The position numbers and the translations under genes were made by a program. Positions 16,653-29,413 of a DNA stretch of 64,000 nucleotides are shown here, one piece after another. Origin of the DNA: Streptomyces genisteinicus (GTDB taxonomy: Bacteria; Actinomycetota; Actinomycetes; Streptomycetales; Streptomycetaceae); contig NZ_CP060825.1 in assembly GCF_014489615.1 (NCBI RefSeq), positions 372,001 to 436,000 of the forward strand, read 5' to 3'. Within the stretch, counting starts at the first letter, position 1. Each line of letters begins with the position of its first letter. The notes under the pieces are model-generated. The model was not told the DNA's origin. It saw only the letters and a program-made list of their open reading frames with translations, and made no database searches.

Positions 16653-17651
16653 TCACTGCGCCCGGCCCGCCAGCGCCGCGAGGAGTTCGCGCTCCCGCCC
16701 GGCGCTGAGCCCCGCGCGCCGCGGCCGGTCGAGGCCCTGCTCGCGCTCCCAGCTCAGGGTGTCCGCCACCAGCTCGGAACGGGGGCGGTGGGACAGCCCC
16801 GCCGCCACCGCGGCGGAGCCGTCACGCGCGCTGAAGCCCTCCCAGCCCGGCTCCACGACCCACAGCGGCAGCGACTCCTCGCCCATGAACTCTGCCACGC
16901 CCTGCTCCAGGAGCCATGCGGCGGCCGCCGGCACGACCGGGCCGGTGTGCCCGCCCGCCGTCCGGGACAGGGCGATCCACTCCTCCAACGGGATCACCGG
17001 GCCCACCGCGTTGAAGGCTCCGGTGACACCCCGGGCCGCGCAGTCGAGCAGCCAGGCGACGAGGTCCCTGACGTCGATCACCTGGGTCGGCATGCCGGGG
17101 GTGTCGGGCACCAGCAGAGGCGCCCGCGGGTCGCGGGCGGCGCGGGCGGCCCAGTAGCCGGTGCGGCACGTGTGGTCGCCCGGGCCTCCGATGAGACCGG
17201 CCCGGGCGATGAGCAGCCGGTCCCCCACGGCGTCCGACGACGCCTGTTCGCACGCCGACTTGGCCTCGCCGTACTCCGCACGGTCCACTTCGGCACGGTC
17301 GGTCGGCGTCCGCAGCGGCGCGGACTCGTCGGTGCCCTTCTCGGCGTGGGAGGCGTACACGTTTCCCGAGGACACATAGGTCCAGTGGCGGGCGCGGGGG
17401 CCGAGCTGCGCGAGGGCGTCGCGCACGAACGCGGGCTGCCAGGACACCTCGAACACCGCGTCCCAGGTCCGGTCCAGCAGGGGTGCGTACGCGTCCGGGG
17501 CGTGCCGGTCCGCCGCGACGAGGGCCGCGCCGTCCGCCACGTCGCCGCTCTCGCCGCGCGCCAGGCAGGTCACCCGGTGCCCGCGTTCCAGGGCCGCGCG
17601 CGACACCTCTCGGCCCAGCCATGCGGTACCGCCCAGTACGAGTATCTCCAT
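16653..17651 (-). CDS. NAD-dependent epimerase/reductase family protein
   Basis: This 332-residue extended-SDR-like protein has a Rossmann motif [11 protein letters not shown] near residues 5-15 and the catalytic region [11 protein letters not shown] followed by YGEAKSACE, supplying the Tyr-x3-Lys pair. Downstream blocks ([36 protein letters not shown]) resemble actinobacterial reductases annotated generically; the substrate is unknown. ATG 17651 is chosen from the beta1 strand MEILVLGG; no good ribosome site is visible, and ATG 17663 is an alternative. Confidence 0.83.
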   Translation of the reverse strand: MEILVLGGTAWLGREVSRAALERGHRVTCLARGESGDVADGAALVAADRHAPDAYAPLLDRTWDAVFEVSWQPAFVRDALAQLGPRARHWTYVSSGNVYASHAEKGTDESAPLRTPTDRAEVDRAEYGEAKSACEQASSDAVGDRLLIARAGLIGGPGDHTCRTGYWAARAARDPRAPLLVPDTPGMPTQVIDVRDLVAWLLDCAARGVTGAFNAVGPVIPLEEWIALSRTAGGHTGPVVPAAAAWLLEQGVAEFMGEESLPLWVVEPGWEGFSARDGSAAVAAGLSHRPRSELVADTLSWEREQGLDRPRRAGLSAGRERELLAALAGRAQ

Positions 17652-17865
17652 GCGGGCATGCAAGCAGCCGTGCGAGGGGCGCTCCAGCGCGGTTCACCGA
17701 GAGCGGAGCGGGTTCACCGAGAGCTGATCACCGGCGGGCCGCTCGCCGGCCAGCGGCCGGGCGAGCGGTCCGGCGGTGGTGCGGGGCGCCGGGTGGTCCC
17801 GCGCCGGGGGCGGGCGCCCGGAGCACGGGCGCGCCCCGGGCTCCCGGACCGCCGTGCGGGGCGGG

Positions 17866-21763
<3,898 letters not shown>

Positions 21764-22362
21764 GCGCGATCCCTTCTGTCTGCCCTCTGCCGCCGTGTCG
21801 GGGCGGCGCACCTGCGGCGCGCCGCCCCGGCACGGCGGCCGATCCCTGATCACAGATCTCACCGCCGCCCGGCCGGCGAAACGCCCGCGGGACCGGTGGC
21901 GGCAGACTAGAGGTTCCCCGCGGGAGCTTGTATGTGAGCATGAGCACGCCGATGGGCAGGATTGAGACGCCCTGGACGGGTGAGGCGGGCCCCGGGAGCA
22001 GCGCCCCGTCCCGGCGCACCCGGGTGGGGGCGGCCCCGGGACCCCGGTCCGGGCGTCCGCGCGACGGTGTCCGGGCGGCGCGCGCGCCGGTCCGGCCGGG
22101 CGTACGGCGCCGGAGCCGCACCTGCCCCGCGGCGCCCGGAGGCCGCAGGCGCCCCGCGCCGCGGTCGAGGCATCGCGCACCGGAGGCCGACGGGCACCGG
22201 CGGCGAGGGCCGGGCGGCCCGCGGCACGGACGGGGCCGGGGCTCCGCAATCTCTTGCGGAAAGAATCTGCAGGATCTTGCCAGGGTCCGCCGCCGCTGCT
22301 TGACTCTCCGTCACGCGGGCCGGCCGGACGGCGCCCCGCCACGGGCACGGGGAGGCACAGCG
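21764..22362. other. Divergent promoter region between pyc and the PfkB kinase; no gene
   Basis: 599 bp with no protein-like frame. A less GC-rich patch around 22250-22300, containing repeated ATCTTGC/ATCTCTTGC words, lies upstream of the kinase and may hold its promoter. I identified no operator or riboswitch with confidence. Confidence 0.5.
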
Positions 22363-23289
22363 GTGAGCAGTTCGGAGCACGACGTCCTGGTCCTGGGCGG
22401 GGCGGGGGTCGACACCATCGTCCACGTCCCTCAGCTGCCCCTCCCGTACGCGGACAGCTATCACATCGACCCCGGCATCGAGACCCGGGCCGGGCAGACC
22501 GGCGACTTCGTGGCCCTCGGACTGACTGCGCTGGGGCTGCGCACCCACCATGTGGACACGGTCGGCGACGACATGCCCGGCGAGCTGGTCCGCGCGTTCC
22601 ACCGGGAGCACGGCATCGGCCTGACCGAGATCCCGGTCGCGGCCGGCACCAAGCGGGCGGTGAACCTGGTCGGCCCCGACGGCCGCCGGCTGTCCCTCTA
22701 CGACGGCACCCGCGCGGACGCCGACGGCCGGGTGCCGGAGACGACGGTCCGCGCCCTCGCCGCGAAGAGCCGCCATGTCCACGTCTCCATCACCCAGCCG
22801 TGGGCCGCCGCCCTCCCCCTGCTGCGCGAGTCCGGCGCGACGGTCTCCACCGACCTGCACGACTGGAACGGCGACGACGCCTACCACGAGACGTTCGCGC
22901 TCGACGCCGACATCGTCTTCCTGTCCGCGGCCGCCCTGCGCGATCCCGAGGCGGCGATGCAGCGGATCGCGGAGCGCGGCAGGGCTCGTGCCGTCGTCGC
23001 GACGGCGGGCGCGCAGGGCGCCCGGCTGCTCGCCGGCGGTGTCCTGTCCCATGTCCCCGCCGTCGTGCCGCCCGGGCCGGTGGTCGACTCCAACGGCGCC
23101 GGCGACGCCTACGCCGCCGCCTACCTCTTCGGGATGCTGACCGGTGAACCGCCCGCCGTCTGCGCAGGGTTCGGAGCCGTCGCGGGCGCGTACGCCTGCA
23201 CCGTCCCGGCCACCCGGGCGCAGTGCATCGGCCGTGACGAGCTGCTGCGCGAGGCGGCACGGGCCCGGGCGAGCCACGCGGCCGGCTGA
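22363..23289 (+). CDS. PfkB-family carbohydrate/nucleoside kinase
   Basis: This 308-residue ribokinase-fold protein has the first signature region (GAGVDTIVHVPQLP), the sugar-contacting RAGQTGDFVALGLTALG, and the second signature DSNGAGDAYAAAY with catalytic Asp248. Family members phosphorylate sugars, nucleosides or related alcohols; the substrate is not evident. GTG 22363 follows GGAGG with good spacing. No sugar transporter lies beside it. A short hairpin overlaps its stop. Confidence 0.88.
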   Translation: MSSSEHDVLVLGGAGVDTIVHVPQLPLPYADSYHIDPGIETRAGQTGDFVALGLTALGLRTHHVDTVGDDMPGELVRAFHREHGIGLTEIPVAAGTKRAVNLVGPDGRRLSLYDGTRADADGRVPETTVRALAAKSRHVHVSITQPWAAALPLLRESGATVSTDLHDWNGDDAYHETFALDADIVFLSAAALRDPEAAMQRIAERGRARAVVATAGAQGARLLAGGVLSHVPAVVPPGPVVDSNGAGDAYAAAYLFGMLTGEPPAVCAGFGAVAGAYACTVPATRAQCIGRDELLREAARARASHAAG

Positions 23290-23303
23290 CCCCGCGTCAG
23301 CCG
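23283..23303. terminator. Short hairpin at the kinase stop
   Basis: An 8-bp stem, CGGCTGAC with GTCAGCCG, around a 5-base loop spans the stop codon. It is a weak terminator candidate. Confidence 0.4.
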
Positions 23304-23723
23304 CGCCCGTGCGACGGGCCCGGCGCCACGACTGCTGCCAGGACTCCGCCGCATCGGACGAGCCCCCGGCGCCGGCCCGCCGTGCCTCCCCCGCGTCCGC
23401 CCGCTCCCGATGGCCGGCGCCACCGCCCGCGGCACGTCGCGTGACGCCGGCCAGCCTGACGGCCGGTGGCAGCCGGGGACACGGCAGGCACCGCCGGGAC
23501 ACGGTGCAGGTCGGGCCGCGGCACGTCGCGGCCGCGCGAGGAGCGGCGCGCGAGAAGCAGGCGGGCGAGTGCGGCGGGCGGGCGGGTGCGGCCGACGCGC
23601 CGTGACCGGGGACCACCGGTTGCCCGGCGGCGGACCGGGAAGCTGCCACAGTGTCGCTTGCGCGGTCGCCACCGGTACGGTCCGGTGCGTCCGCCGCGGC
23701 CCATCCGGCGAAAGGTGGCAGGC
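23290..23723. other. 434-bp gap before the MFS pump; no gene recognised
   Basis: Frames crossing this stretch are Arg/Ala/Pro-rich and lack any conserved motif. It presumably contains the MFS promoter, but I cannot point to one. Confidence 0.45.
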
Positions 23724-25235
23724 GTGACGTCCCCCAGCGGGTCCCCGGCGAACGGGGCAGGAACGACGGCGGGGGACAGCACCCCGGAGCGCGACCAGCG
23801 CTGGAAGGCGCTGACGGTCTGTCTGATCGCCGGATTCATGACCCTGCTGGACGTGTCCATCGTCAATGTCGCCCTCCCCTCCATCAAGGAGGGGCTGGAC
23901 GCCTCCGAGTCCGTGCTCCAGTGGGTGCTGTCCGGGTACGCGCTGGCCTTCGGCCTGCTGCTGGTGCCCGCCGGCCGGCTGGGCGACGCGCGGGGCCGCC
24001 GGGCCGTGTTCATGCTGGGCCTCGTCCTGTTCACGCTCGCCTCCGCGGCCTGCGGGGCGGCGCAGTCCGGCACCTGGCTGGTCGTGGCCCGGGTCGCGCA
24101 GGGATTCGCCGGCGGCCTGGTGACCCCTCAGATCTCCGCTCTCATCCAGCAGATGTTCACCGGCGCCGAACGCGGTCGCGCCTTCGGCATGTTCGGCACC
24201 GTGGTGGCCGTCTCCACGGCCGTGGGGCCGCTGCTCGGCGGGCTTCTGATCGAGTTCGCCGGGGCCGAGCACGGCTGGCGCTGGGTGTTCTACGTCAACC
24301 TCCCCCTCGGGGCCGTCTGCCTGGTGCTCGCGGCACGGCTGCTGCCGGACACCCCGTCGGCGGGCCGGGTGACGCTGCGCCGCCTCGACCCGGTGGGCGT
24401 GGTCCTGCTCGGCGCCGGACTGCTCGCGCTGCTGCTGCCGTTCGTCCAGGCCCAGCAGTGGCCGGGGACGCGGAAGTGGCTGCTGCTGCTCGTGGCGGGT
24501 TCCCTGCTCGGCGCGTTCGCCCGCTGGGAACTCCGCTGGGCCCGCCGGGGCGAGGAGCCGGTGATCGACCTGACGCTGTTCCGGGTGCGCGGCTACTGGC
24601 TGGGCTGCCTGCTGATCACGTTCTACTTCGCCGGGTTCACCTCGATCTTCTTCATCAGCACGCTCTATCTCCAGAACGGGCTCGGCTACAGCGCCCTGCT
24701 CGCGGGCGTCGCGCTGACGCCGTTCGCCGTGGCCGCGGGCGTCTCGTCGACGGTGGGCGGGCGGCTGGTCAGCAGGTTCGGCCGGCCGCTGATCGCCACC
24801 GGGCTTGCGCTGGTCGCCGTCGGCCTCGCCGGTACCGCCCTCGCCGTGCATTTCGTGCAGGGGAAGACGGTGGGCTGGGCGATGGCGGTGCCGCTGCTCG
24901 TCGCGGGACTCGGCAGCGGGCTGGTGATCTCCCCGAACCAGACCCTCACCCTGGCGGAGGTGCCCGTGGGCCGCGCGGGCAGTGCCGGCGGCACGCTCCA
25001 GACCTCGCAGCGGGTCGGTTCGGCCATCGGCATCGCCGCGGTCGGCGCGGTGTTCTTCGCCCATCTCGGCCCCGAGCGGTGGGCCGACGCGTACGACGCG
25101 GGGCTGATCGTCTCGGTGGCCTTCGTGGTGGCGGCGCTCGTCATCGCCCTCGGCGACGTGGTCGGCGGCCGCCGGGCCGGGCACGGGGCCTCCGAGCGGG
25201 ACGGTTCCCCCGGACGCACCGCGCCGCGCGCCTGA
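23724..25235 (+). CDS. MFS drug-efflux transporter (DHA2/EmrB-QacA type)
   Basis: This 503-residue membrane protein shows the DHA2 hallmarks: LLDVSIVNVALPSI in helix 1, motif A GRLGDARGRR after helix 2, motif C GPLLGGLLIEF in helix 5, and about 14 membrane segments. Such pumps expel hydrophobic drugs or self-made antibiotics using the proton gradient. No regulator is adjacent, so the cargo is unknown. GTG 23724 follows AAAGGTGG. An SDR gene follows 122 bp later on the same strand. Confidence 0.9.
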   Translation: MTSPSGSPANGAGTTAGDSTPERDQRWKALTVCLIAGFMTLLDVSIVNVALPSIKEGLDASESVLQWVLSGYALAFGLLLVPAGRLGDARGRRAVFMLGLVLFTLASAACGAAQSGTWLVVARVAQGFAGGLVTPQISALIQQMFTGAERGRAFGMFGTVVAVSTAVGPLLGGLLIEFAGAEHGWRWVFYVNLPLGAVCLVLAARLLPDTPSAGRVTLRRLDPVGVVLLGAGLLALLLPFVQAQQWPGTRKWLLLLVAGSLLGAFARWELRWARRGEEPVIDLTLFRVRGYWLGCLLITFYFAGFTSIFFISTLYLQNGLGYSALLAGVALTPFAVAAGVSSTVGGRLVSRFGRPLIATGLALVAVGLAGTALAVHFVQGKTVGWAMAVPLLVAGLGSGLVISPNQTLTLAEVPVGRAGSAGGTLQTSQRVGSAIGIAAVGAVFFAHLGPERWADAYDAGLIVSVAFVVAALVIALGDVVGGRRAGHGASERDGSPGRTAPRA

Positions 25236-25357
25236 GACCCGCCCGCTCCCCCGGTCCGGGCGGCGGGCCGCTCGTGACATCCTCGCGGGGTGCCGGGCTG
25301 TCGCACGGTTCGCGCCGGGCATCCCGGCCCCCACCTCCGGCGAAAGGCCCACGCGTC

Positions 25358-26125
25358 ATGAACCTCCCTCCCGCCGGCCGGCGTGTGCTGGTCACCGGTG
25401 CCGCGCGAGGGCTCGGCAGGGCCGTGGCCCGCGCCTTCGCCGCGAACGGCGACCGGGTGGCCGTCCACTACGGCAGCCGGGCCGAGGAGGCACGGGCCAC
25501 GCTGGAGTCGCTGGCGGGCGAGGGCCACGTCCTCGTCGGCGGGGACCTCTCGGACCCGGCGGGAGCCGCCGACGTCGCGGGCCGCGTCGCGTCGGCCCTG
25601 GGCGGCATCGACGTCCTGGTGAACAACGCGGCCGTCAACGAACGGCACCCGCTCGCGGAGACGCCGTACGACGAGTGGGCCGAGGCCTGGCAGCGCCACC
25701 TGTCCGTGAACGTGCTGGCAGCCGCCTGCCTCAGCCATCTGGCCGCGCGGGGCATGATCGAGCGCGGGACCGGCGGGCGGATCGTCAACGTCGGCTCACG
25801 CGGCGCCTTCCGCGGGGAGCCCGACCACCCGGCGTACGGGGCGACGAAGGCGGCGCTGCACGCGCTGGGCCAGTCGCTGGCCGTCTCGCTCGCCCCTCAC
25901 GGCATCGGCGTGGCGTCGGTCGCCCCCGGGTTCTTCGCGACCGAGCGCGTGGCGCACCGCCTGCGGGGCGCGGAGGGCGAGGCCATCGCGGCGCAGAGTC
26001 CGTTCGGGCGGGTGGGCACGGCGGACGAGATCGCCGACGCCGTGCTGTGGCTGGCGTCACCGGCGGCCGAGTGGGCGTCGGGCACGGTCCTCGACCTCAA
26101 CGGCGCGTCCCATCTGCGCACCTGA
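25358..26125 (+). CDS. Short-chain dehydrogenase/reductase
   Basis: This 255-residue classical SDR has a cofactor motif TGAARGLG at 13-20, the NNA motif near 90, and the catalytic residues Ser147, Tyr160 and Lys164. The HYGSR segment after beta2 suggests NADP(H) preference, as in FabG-like 3-oxoacyl reductases. The substrate is not determinable. It may be co-transcribed with the preceding MFS gene but has room for its own promoter. Confidence 0.9.
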   Translation: MNLPPAGRRVLVTGAARGLGRAVARAFAANGDRVAVHYGSRAEEARATLESLAGEGHVLVGGDLSDPAGAADVAGRVASALGGIDVLVNNAAVNERHPLAETPYDEWAEAWQRHLSVNVLAAACLSHLAARGMIERGTGGRIVNVGSRGAFRGEPDHPAYGATKAALHALGQSLAVSLAPHGIGVASVAPGFFATERVAHRLRGAEGEAIAAQSPFGRVGTADEIADAVLWLASPAAEWASGTVLDLNGASHLRT

Positions 26126-26185
26126 CCCGTGCGCCGGAGCTGCCCGCCGGTCGAGGCGGCGGGCGGCGGTCCAGCCGGCGGCGGT

Positions 26186-26779
26186 TCAGCCCGCGGTGGG
26201 GCGGGCGGTGAGCCGTACCGTCCCGTCGAGGCACCAGTCGAGGACGGACGGCCAGGGACCGTACCCGTCGGGGATCGCCAGGTGCCCGGTTCCGGGCAGT
26301 ACGTCGGTGTCGCAGCCCAGCGGCAGGCCGTAGGCGGTGTCGGCGCCCTCGGGGCAGTACGGGTCGTCGTCCGAGCAGACCAGCCGGGCGCTGCCCGCGG
26401 CGAGCGGGAGCCCCGTCAGGTCGAGGGGGTCGGGCGTGAACGGTGCGATGACGTCCCAGGAGAAGGCGCCGGGCCCCGGCGGGGCGACCAGCAGCAGGCG
26501 GTCCGCGAGCAGCGCGCCGCCGGAGCGCGCCGCGAGATGGAGCCAGGTGACGCAGGCGAGGCTGTGGCAGATCACGACCCGCTCACCGCTCATGGCCGCG
26601 AGACCGTCCTCGACGGCCGCGGTCCAGGCCTCCAGCGACGGACGGTCGGGGTCGGGCAGCTGGGGATAGAGCACCTGCTCGCCGCGGTCGCGCAGGCGCC
26701 GGGCGAGATCGTGCTGCCAGTGCCCGGCGGGCCGGTGGTTCTCCACGCCGTGGAGGATCAGAAAGCTGCGGTTCCCCAT
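26186..26779 (-). CDS. RBBP9/YdeN-type alpha/beta hydrolase
   Basis: This 197-residue serine hydrolase is of the RBBP9/YdeN family. The nucleophile Ser73 lies in CHSLAC, the Asp in DDDPYCP, and the His in GTGHLA. The opening FLILHGVENHRPAGHWQ is the family's first strand and turn. Substrates of this family are mostly unknown small esters or amides. The ATG at 26779 has no ribosome site but is 7 bases from a -10-like TAGAGT, so the mRNA is probably leaderless. Confidence 0.85.
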   Translation of the reverse strand: MGNRSFLILHGVENHRPAGHWQHDLARRLRDRGEQVLYPQLPDPDRPSLEAWTAAVEDGLAAMSGERVVICHSLACVTWLHLAARSGGALLADRLLLVAPPGPGAFSWDVIAPFTPDPLDLTGLPLAAGSARLVCSDDDPYCPEGADTAYGLPLGCDTDVLPGTGHLAIPDGYGPWPSVLDWCLDGTVRLTARPTAG

Positions 26780-26786
26780 GGAGCGC

Positions 26787-26792
26787 ACTCTA
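26787..26792 (-). promoter_or_regulatory. -10 element for leaderless hydrolase gene
   Basis: TAGAGT on the minus strand matches TANNNT exactly and lies 7 bases upstream of the ATG at 26779. Confidence 0.65.
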
Positions 26793-27008
26793 CAAACCGC
26801 CGTCACCGGCGCGGACGCCCGTCCGCCCGCCGGACACCGGCCCCGCGGCGCGCGGCGCGCGGCGATCGGCCAGGCGGCTGACCCCTCTCAAGGGCGTGCC
26901 GCCCGCCGCCGAACCATGGGAGGACCACCGCTTCCCGGCGCCCGGTCCCGCGCGTCAGCGGGTGGGCGGGACCGGGCGCGGGACCGACGGCACGGAGGAG
27001 GGCACACC

Positions 27009-27803
27009 ATGGCGGAAGCACGCGAGGGCACACCGGTCTGGGCGGACGCGATGTTCGCGGACGTCGAGGCCGCGAAGACGTTCTACTCGGGCGTCCTCGG
27101 ATGGACGTTCGGCGACACGTCCCCGGAGTACGGCGGCTACACCCAGGCGTACTCGGGCGGGAAGGCCGTGGCGGCCGTCGTGCCGCCGATGCCGGGGCAG
27201 GAGGGCATGTCGCAGTGGTGCCTGTACCTCTCGTCGCCCGACGCGTCCGCGGCGGCCGAGCGCATCCGCCGGCACGGCGGAACCGTCCTCATGGAGCCGA
27301 TGCGGGTCGGCGACTTCGGCACCATGTGCCTGGCGCAGGATCCGGGAGGCGTCACGTTCGGGGTGTGGCAGGCGGGGAGCCACGAGGGCTTCGAGGCCAC
27401 GGGCGAGCCGGGCGCCTACGCCTGGGCAGAGGTCTTCACCCGCGAACCGGCCGCGGCGGACGCCTTCTTCCCCGGGGTGTTCGGCTACGGGGTCCGGACG
27501 ATGGTGGACGAGGAGATGGACTTCGCCGTCTACGGCTTCGGCGAGGACCGGCCGGCCCTCGGGCGCATGACGATGGGCGCCGGGGACTTCCCGCCCGAGG
27601 TCCCCGCCTACGTCCAGGTGTATTTCGCGGTGCCGGACTGCGACCGGGCCGCGGCGATGGCGCAGGAGATGGGCGGACGGGTCCTCTTCAGGCCAATGAC
27701 CAGCCCGTTCGGCCGGTTCGCCGCCGTCCTCGACCCGCAGGGCGCGGCGTTCGCCGTCATCGACCTCACGACCGCCGAGGGGGAGATGCCCGCGTTCGCC
27801 TGA
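27009..27803 (+). CDS. Tandem VOC (glyoxalase-fold) protein
   Basis: The 264 residues comprise two vicinal-oxygen-chelate modules, about 8-125 and 137-260. Each has the F-Y/F-x-G-V-L/F-G-W/Y helix block (TFYSGVLGWTFGD; DAFFPGVFGYGV) and ends with a DP-x-G strand. Similar actinobacterial two-module proteins are annotated as hydroxylases or as Cfp30B-like antigens, without firm function. Metal ligands are not clearly conserved, so it may bind rather than transform a ligand. Confidence 0.82.
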   Translation: MAEAREGTPVWADAMFADVEAAKTFYSGVLGWTFGDTSPEYGGYTQAYSGGKAVAAVVPPMPGQEGMSQWCLYLSSPDASAAAERIRRHGGTVLMEPMRVGDFGTMCLAQDPGGVTFGVWQAGSHEGFEATGEPGAYAWAEVFTREPAAADAFFPGVFGYGVRTMVDEEMDFAVYGFGEDRPALGRMTMGAGDFPPEVPAYVQVYFAVPDCDRAAAMAQEMGGRVLFRPMTSPFGRFAAVLDPQGAAFAVIDLTTAEGEMPAFA

Positions 27804-27983
27804 GGGGCGCGGTGTCCGCCGCGCCGCCCGCACCCCGCCCGCCTTCGTCCGGCTTCGTCCGAAAGGCGGCCCTGTTCGGGTGGCGCACGGCCCACGAGGT
27901 GAACCGTCGGCGCGGCGGTGGGAGGCATGCACCGGGCGCTCTTCCGCGCCCATGAGGTCGTGACACACAGAAGGAGCTTCTCC

Positions 27984-28547
27984 ATGGGCCAGGGTGGCAA
28001 TGTCATCGACGAGCTGACCGCCGATCACCGTCAGGTCGAGGATCTCTTCGCGCGGATCGCGGGCCTCGCTCCGGGCGATCCCGCACTGCGCGGCCTCGCC
28101 GACGAGCTCACCAGGGAACTGGTCCGGCACTCGGTGGCCGAGGAGGAGCACTTCTACCCGGCGGTCCGCCGGTTCGTGGACGACGGGGACGACATGGCGG
28201 ACAAGGAGCTCGCCGATCACGCCGAGATCGAGCGGATGCTGAAGGACCTGGAGGACTGCCCCGCCGCCGACCCCCGCTTCGAGAGCCTGATGGGCATGGT
28301 CCGGACCTCGGTGACGACGCATGTCTCCGACGAGGAGAAGCGGCTCTTCCCCCTGCTGGTGGAGTCGTGCCCGCCACGCATCCTGGAGGAGCTCGGCGGG
28401 CGCGTCCGCGCGGCGAGGGCGAAGGCTCCGGTGCAGCCGCACGCCTCGGCGCCCGCCGCCGAGGCGTCCGGCGCGCTCGCCCCGGGAGCCGGGATGGTCG
28501 ACCGTGTGCGCGACATGCTCGTCACCCGCGGCGGCGCCCGCGGGTGA
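27984..28547 (+). CDS. Hemerythrin HHE-domain protein
   Basis: This 187-residue protein opens with a four-helix HHE domain. Candidate diiron ligands are present in order: His15, His49, Glu53, His79, His113 and Glu117. About 50 Ala/Pro-rich residues follow, ending in a short helix (MVDRVRDMLV). Bacterial HHE proteins bind oxygen or NO or store iron, and in Streptomyces are often stress-induced. The ATG follows AAGGAGC. A 15-bp perfect hairpin terminates the transcript. Confidence 0.9.
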   Translation: MGQGGNVIDELTADHRQVEDLFARIAGLAPGDPALRGLADELTRELVRHSVAEEEHFYPAVRRFVDDGDDMADKELADHAEIERMLKDLEDCPAADPRFESLMGMVRTSVTTHVSDEEKRLFPLLVESCPPRILEELGGRVRAARAKAPVQPHASAPAAEASGALAPGAGMVDRVRDMLVTRGGARG

Positions 28548-28617
28548 TCCCCGGGCCCGCCGCCTGTCGCCGCGTGTGCCGGGCGGGAGGCCCGGGGGCT
28601 CGGCGTACGGGAATCGC

Positions 28618-28651
28618 GAGGTGGCTCCCGCCGTGCGGCGGGAGCCACCTC
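28618..28651. terminator. Terminator after hemerythrin gene
   Basis: A perfect 15-bp stem (28618-28632 with 28637-28651) has a GTGC loop, about 70 bp past the stop. Confidence 0.88.
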
Positions 28652-28683
28652 CCGCGCTGCCCGGCGGCCGGGGCCGGCGCGCG

Positions 28684-28721
28684 GCACGGCCCCGGCCGGG
28701 GAATCCGGGCCGGGGCCGTGC
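28684..28721. terminator. Terminator for the convergent small gene
   Basis: 14-bp arms (28684-28697 with 28708-28721) form a hairpin about 20 bp beyond the stop of the minus-strand gene ending at 28740. Confidence 0.75.
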
Positions 28722-28739
28722 GGGGCGGGAGGCGGGCCG

Positions 28740-28973
28740 CTAGCCGCGGAGGAAGCCGTCGCCGTGCGCGCTGATGTGGCTCTCCAGCGCGGTCAGCGCC
28801 GCCTGGGTCGCCTCGGGCGTCCCGCTGCCGCGGCGCTCCGCGTAGTACGCGGCGCCGAGCTTCTTCAGCAGGTCGTTGCCGGCCCGCTGCTGCTGGACCT
28901 CGTCCACCTTCTGCTTGCCCTGGTTGAGTGCCGACTGGGCCTGTTCCTTCGCGCGGTCCAGGAATCCGGACAC
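28740..28973 (-). CDS. Small conserved hypothetical protein, helical
   Basis: These 77 residues begin MSGFLDRAKEQAQSALNQGKQKVDE. They form an amphipathic, Gln/Lys-rich helical protein of a type seen across Streptomyces without assigned function. The N-terminal helix resembles those of small stress and antitoxin-like proteins. ATG 28973 is preceded by GAGGCAAC. It is convergent with the hemerythrin gene, each side having its own hairpin. Confidence 0.75.
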   Translation of the reverse strand: MSGFLDRAKEQAQSALNQGKQKVDEVQQQRAGNDLLKKLGAAYYAERRGSGTPEATQAALTALESHISAHGDGFLRG

Positions 28974-29216
28974 GTTGCCTCCTCGTGGTCCTCGGTGCGG
29001 CCGAGTCGGGTCCTCGACGCTGCGGGAATGATCTCCTCAGCGGCGGGCGCGGCGCGCGGTGGCACGCCGGTACGGCAGCACCCGGCACGCTATCCGGTGC
29101 CGGTCCGGGCGCGGCGCCCGGTGTCTCGCCCGCGCCCGGAGGCGGCCGGCGGGTGGGGGCGGCGCGGGTCCGGGCGCCCCTGGTCGCGGAGCTCCACGAG
29201 CCGTCCGGACCGGCTG

Positions 29217-29244
29217 CTGACCTGTCGTGACGGTCGGTTAGACT
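29217..29244 (+). promoter_or_regulatory. HrdB-type promoter for the Ser/Thr kinase
   Basis: CTGACC (-35) and TAGACT (-10) are separated by 16 bp, close to the Streptomyces housekeeping consensus TTGAC/TAGRNT. Transcription should begin near 29251, giving a leader of about 160 bases. Confidence 0.65.
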
Positions 29245-29250
29245 CGCGTG

Positions 29251-29278
29251 GATCACCGGCACACGACTGCCGGTGATC
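29251..29278 (+). promoter_or_regulatory. Stem-loop/operator at the kinase transcription start
   Basis: GATCACCGGCA is perfectly inverted with TGCCGGTGATC around a 6-base spacer. It sits exactly where transcription should begin, so it could be a repressor site or a stabilising 5' hairpin in the mRNA. Confidence 0.6.
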
Positions 29279-29413
29279 GCGTTTGTGCCGGTCGGCGCGG
29301 CGGGCGGCTCTGTGCGTGCCCCCGGCGTCCCGCACCCGGCACGGCCGGCGGCGGCTCCCGCACCGAGTCCGCGAAGCCGGCGGGGCGGCTCATGCGTGGA
29401 ACCGGGGTGAGGT

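Larger units (their letters stand above)
28974..29413. other. 440-bp promoter/leader region of the Ser/Thr kinase
   Basis: No gene is visible. The stretch contains a well-formed promoter (29217-29244) followed at the predicted transcription start by an 11-bp inverted repeat (29251-29278), then a leader of about 135 bases before the kinase GTG. Confidence 0.55.
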
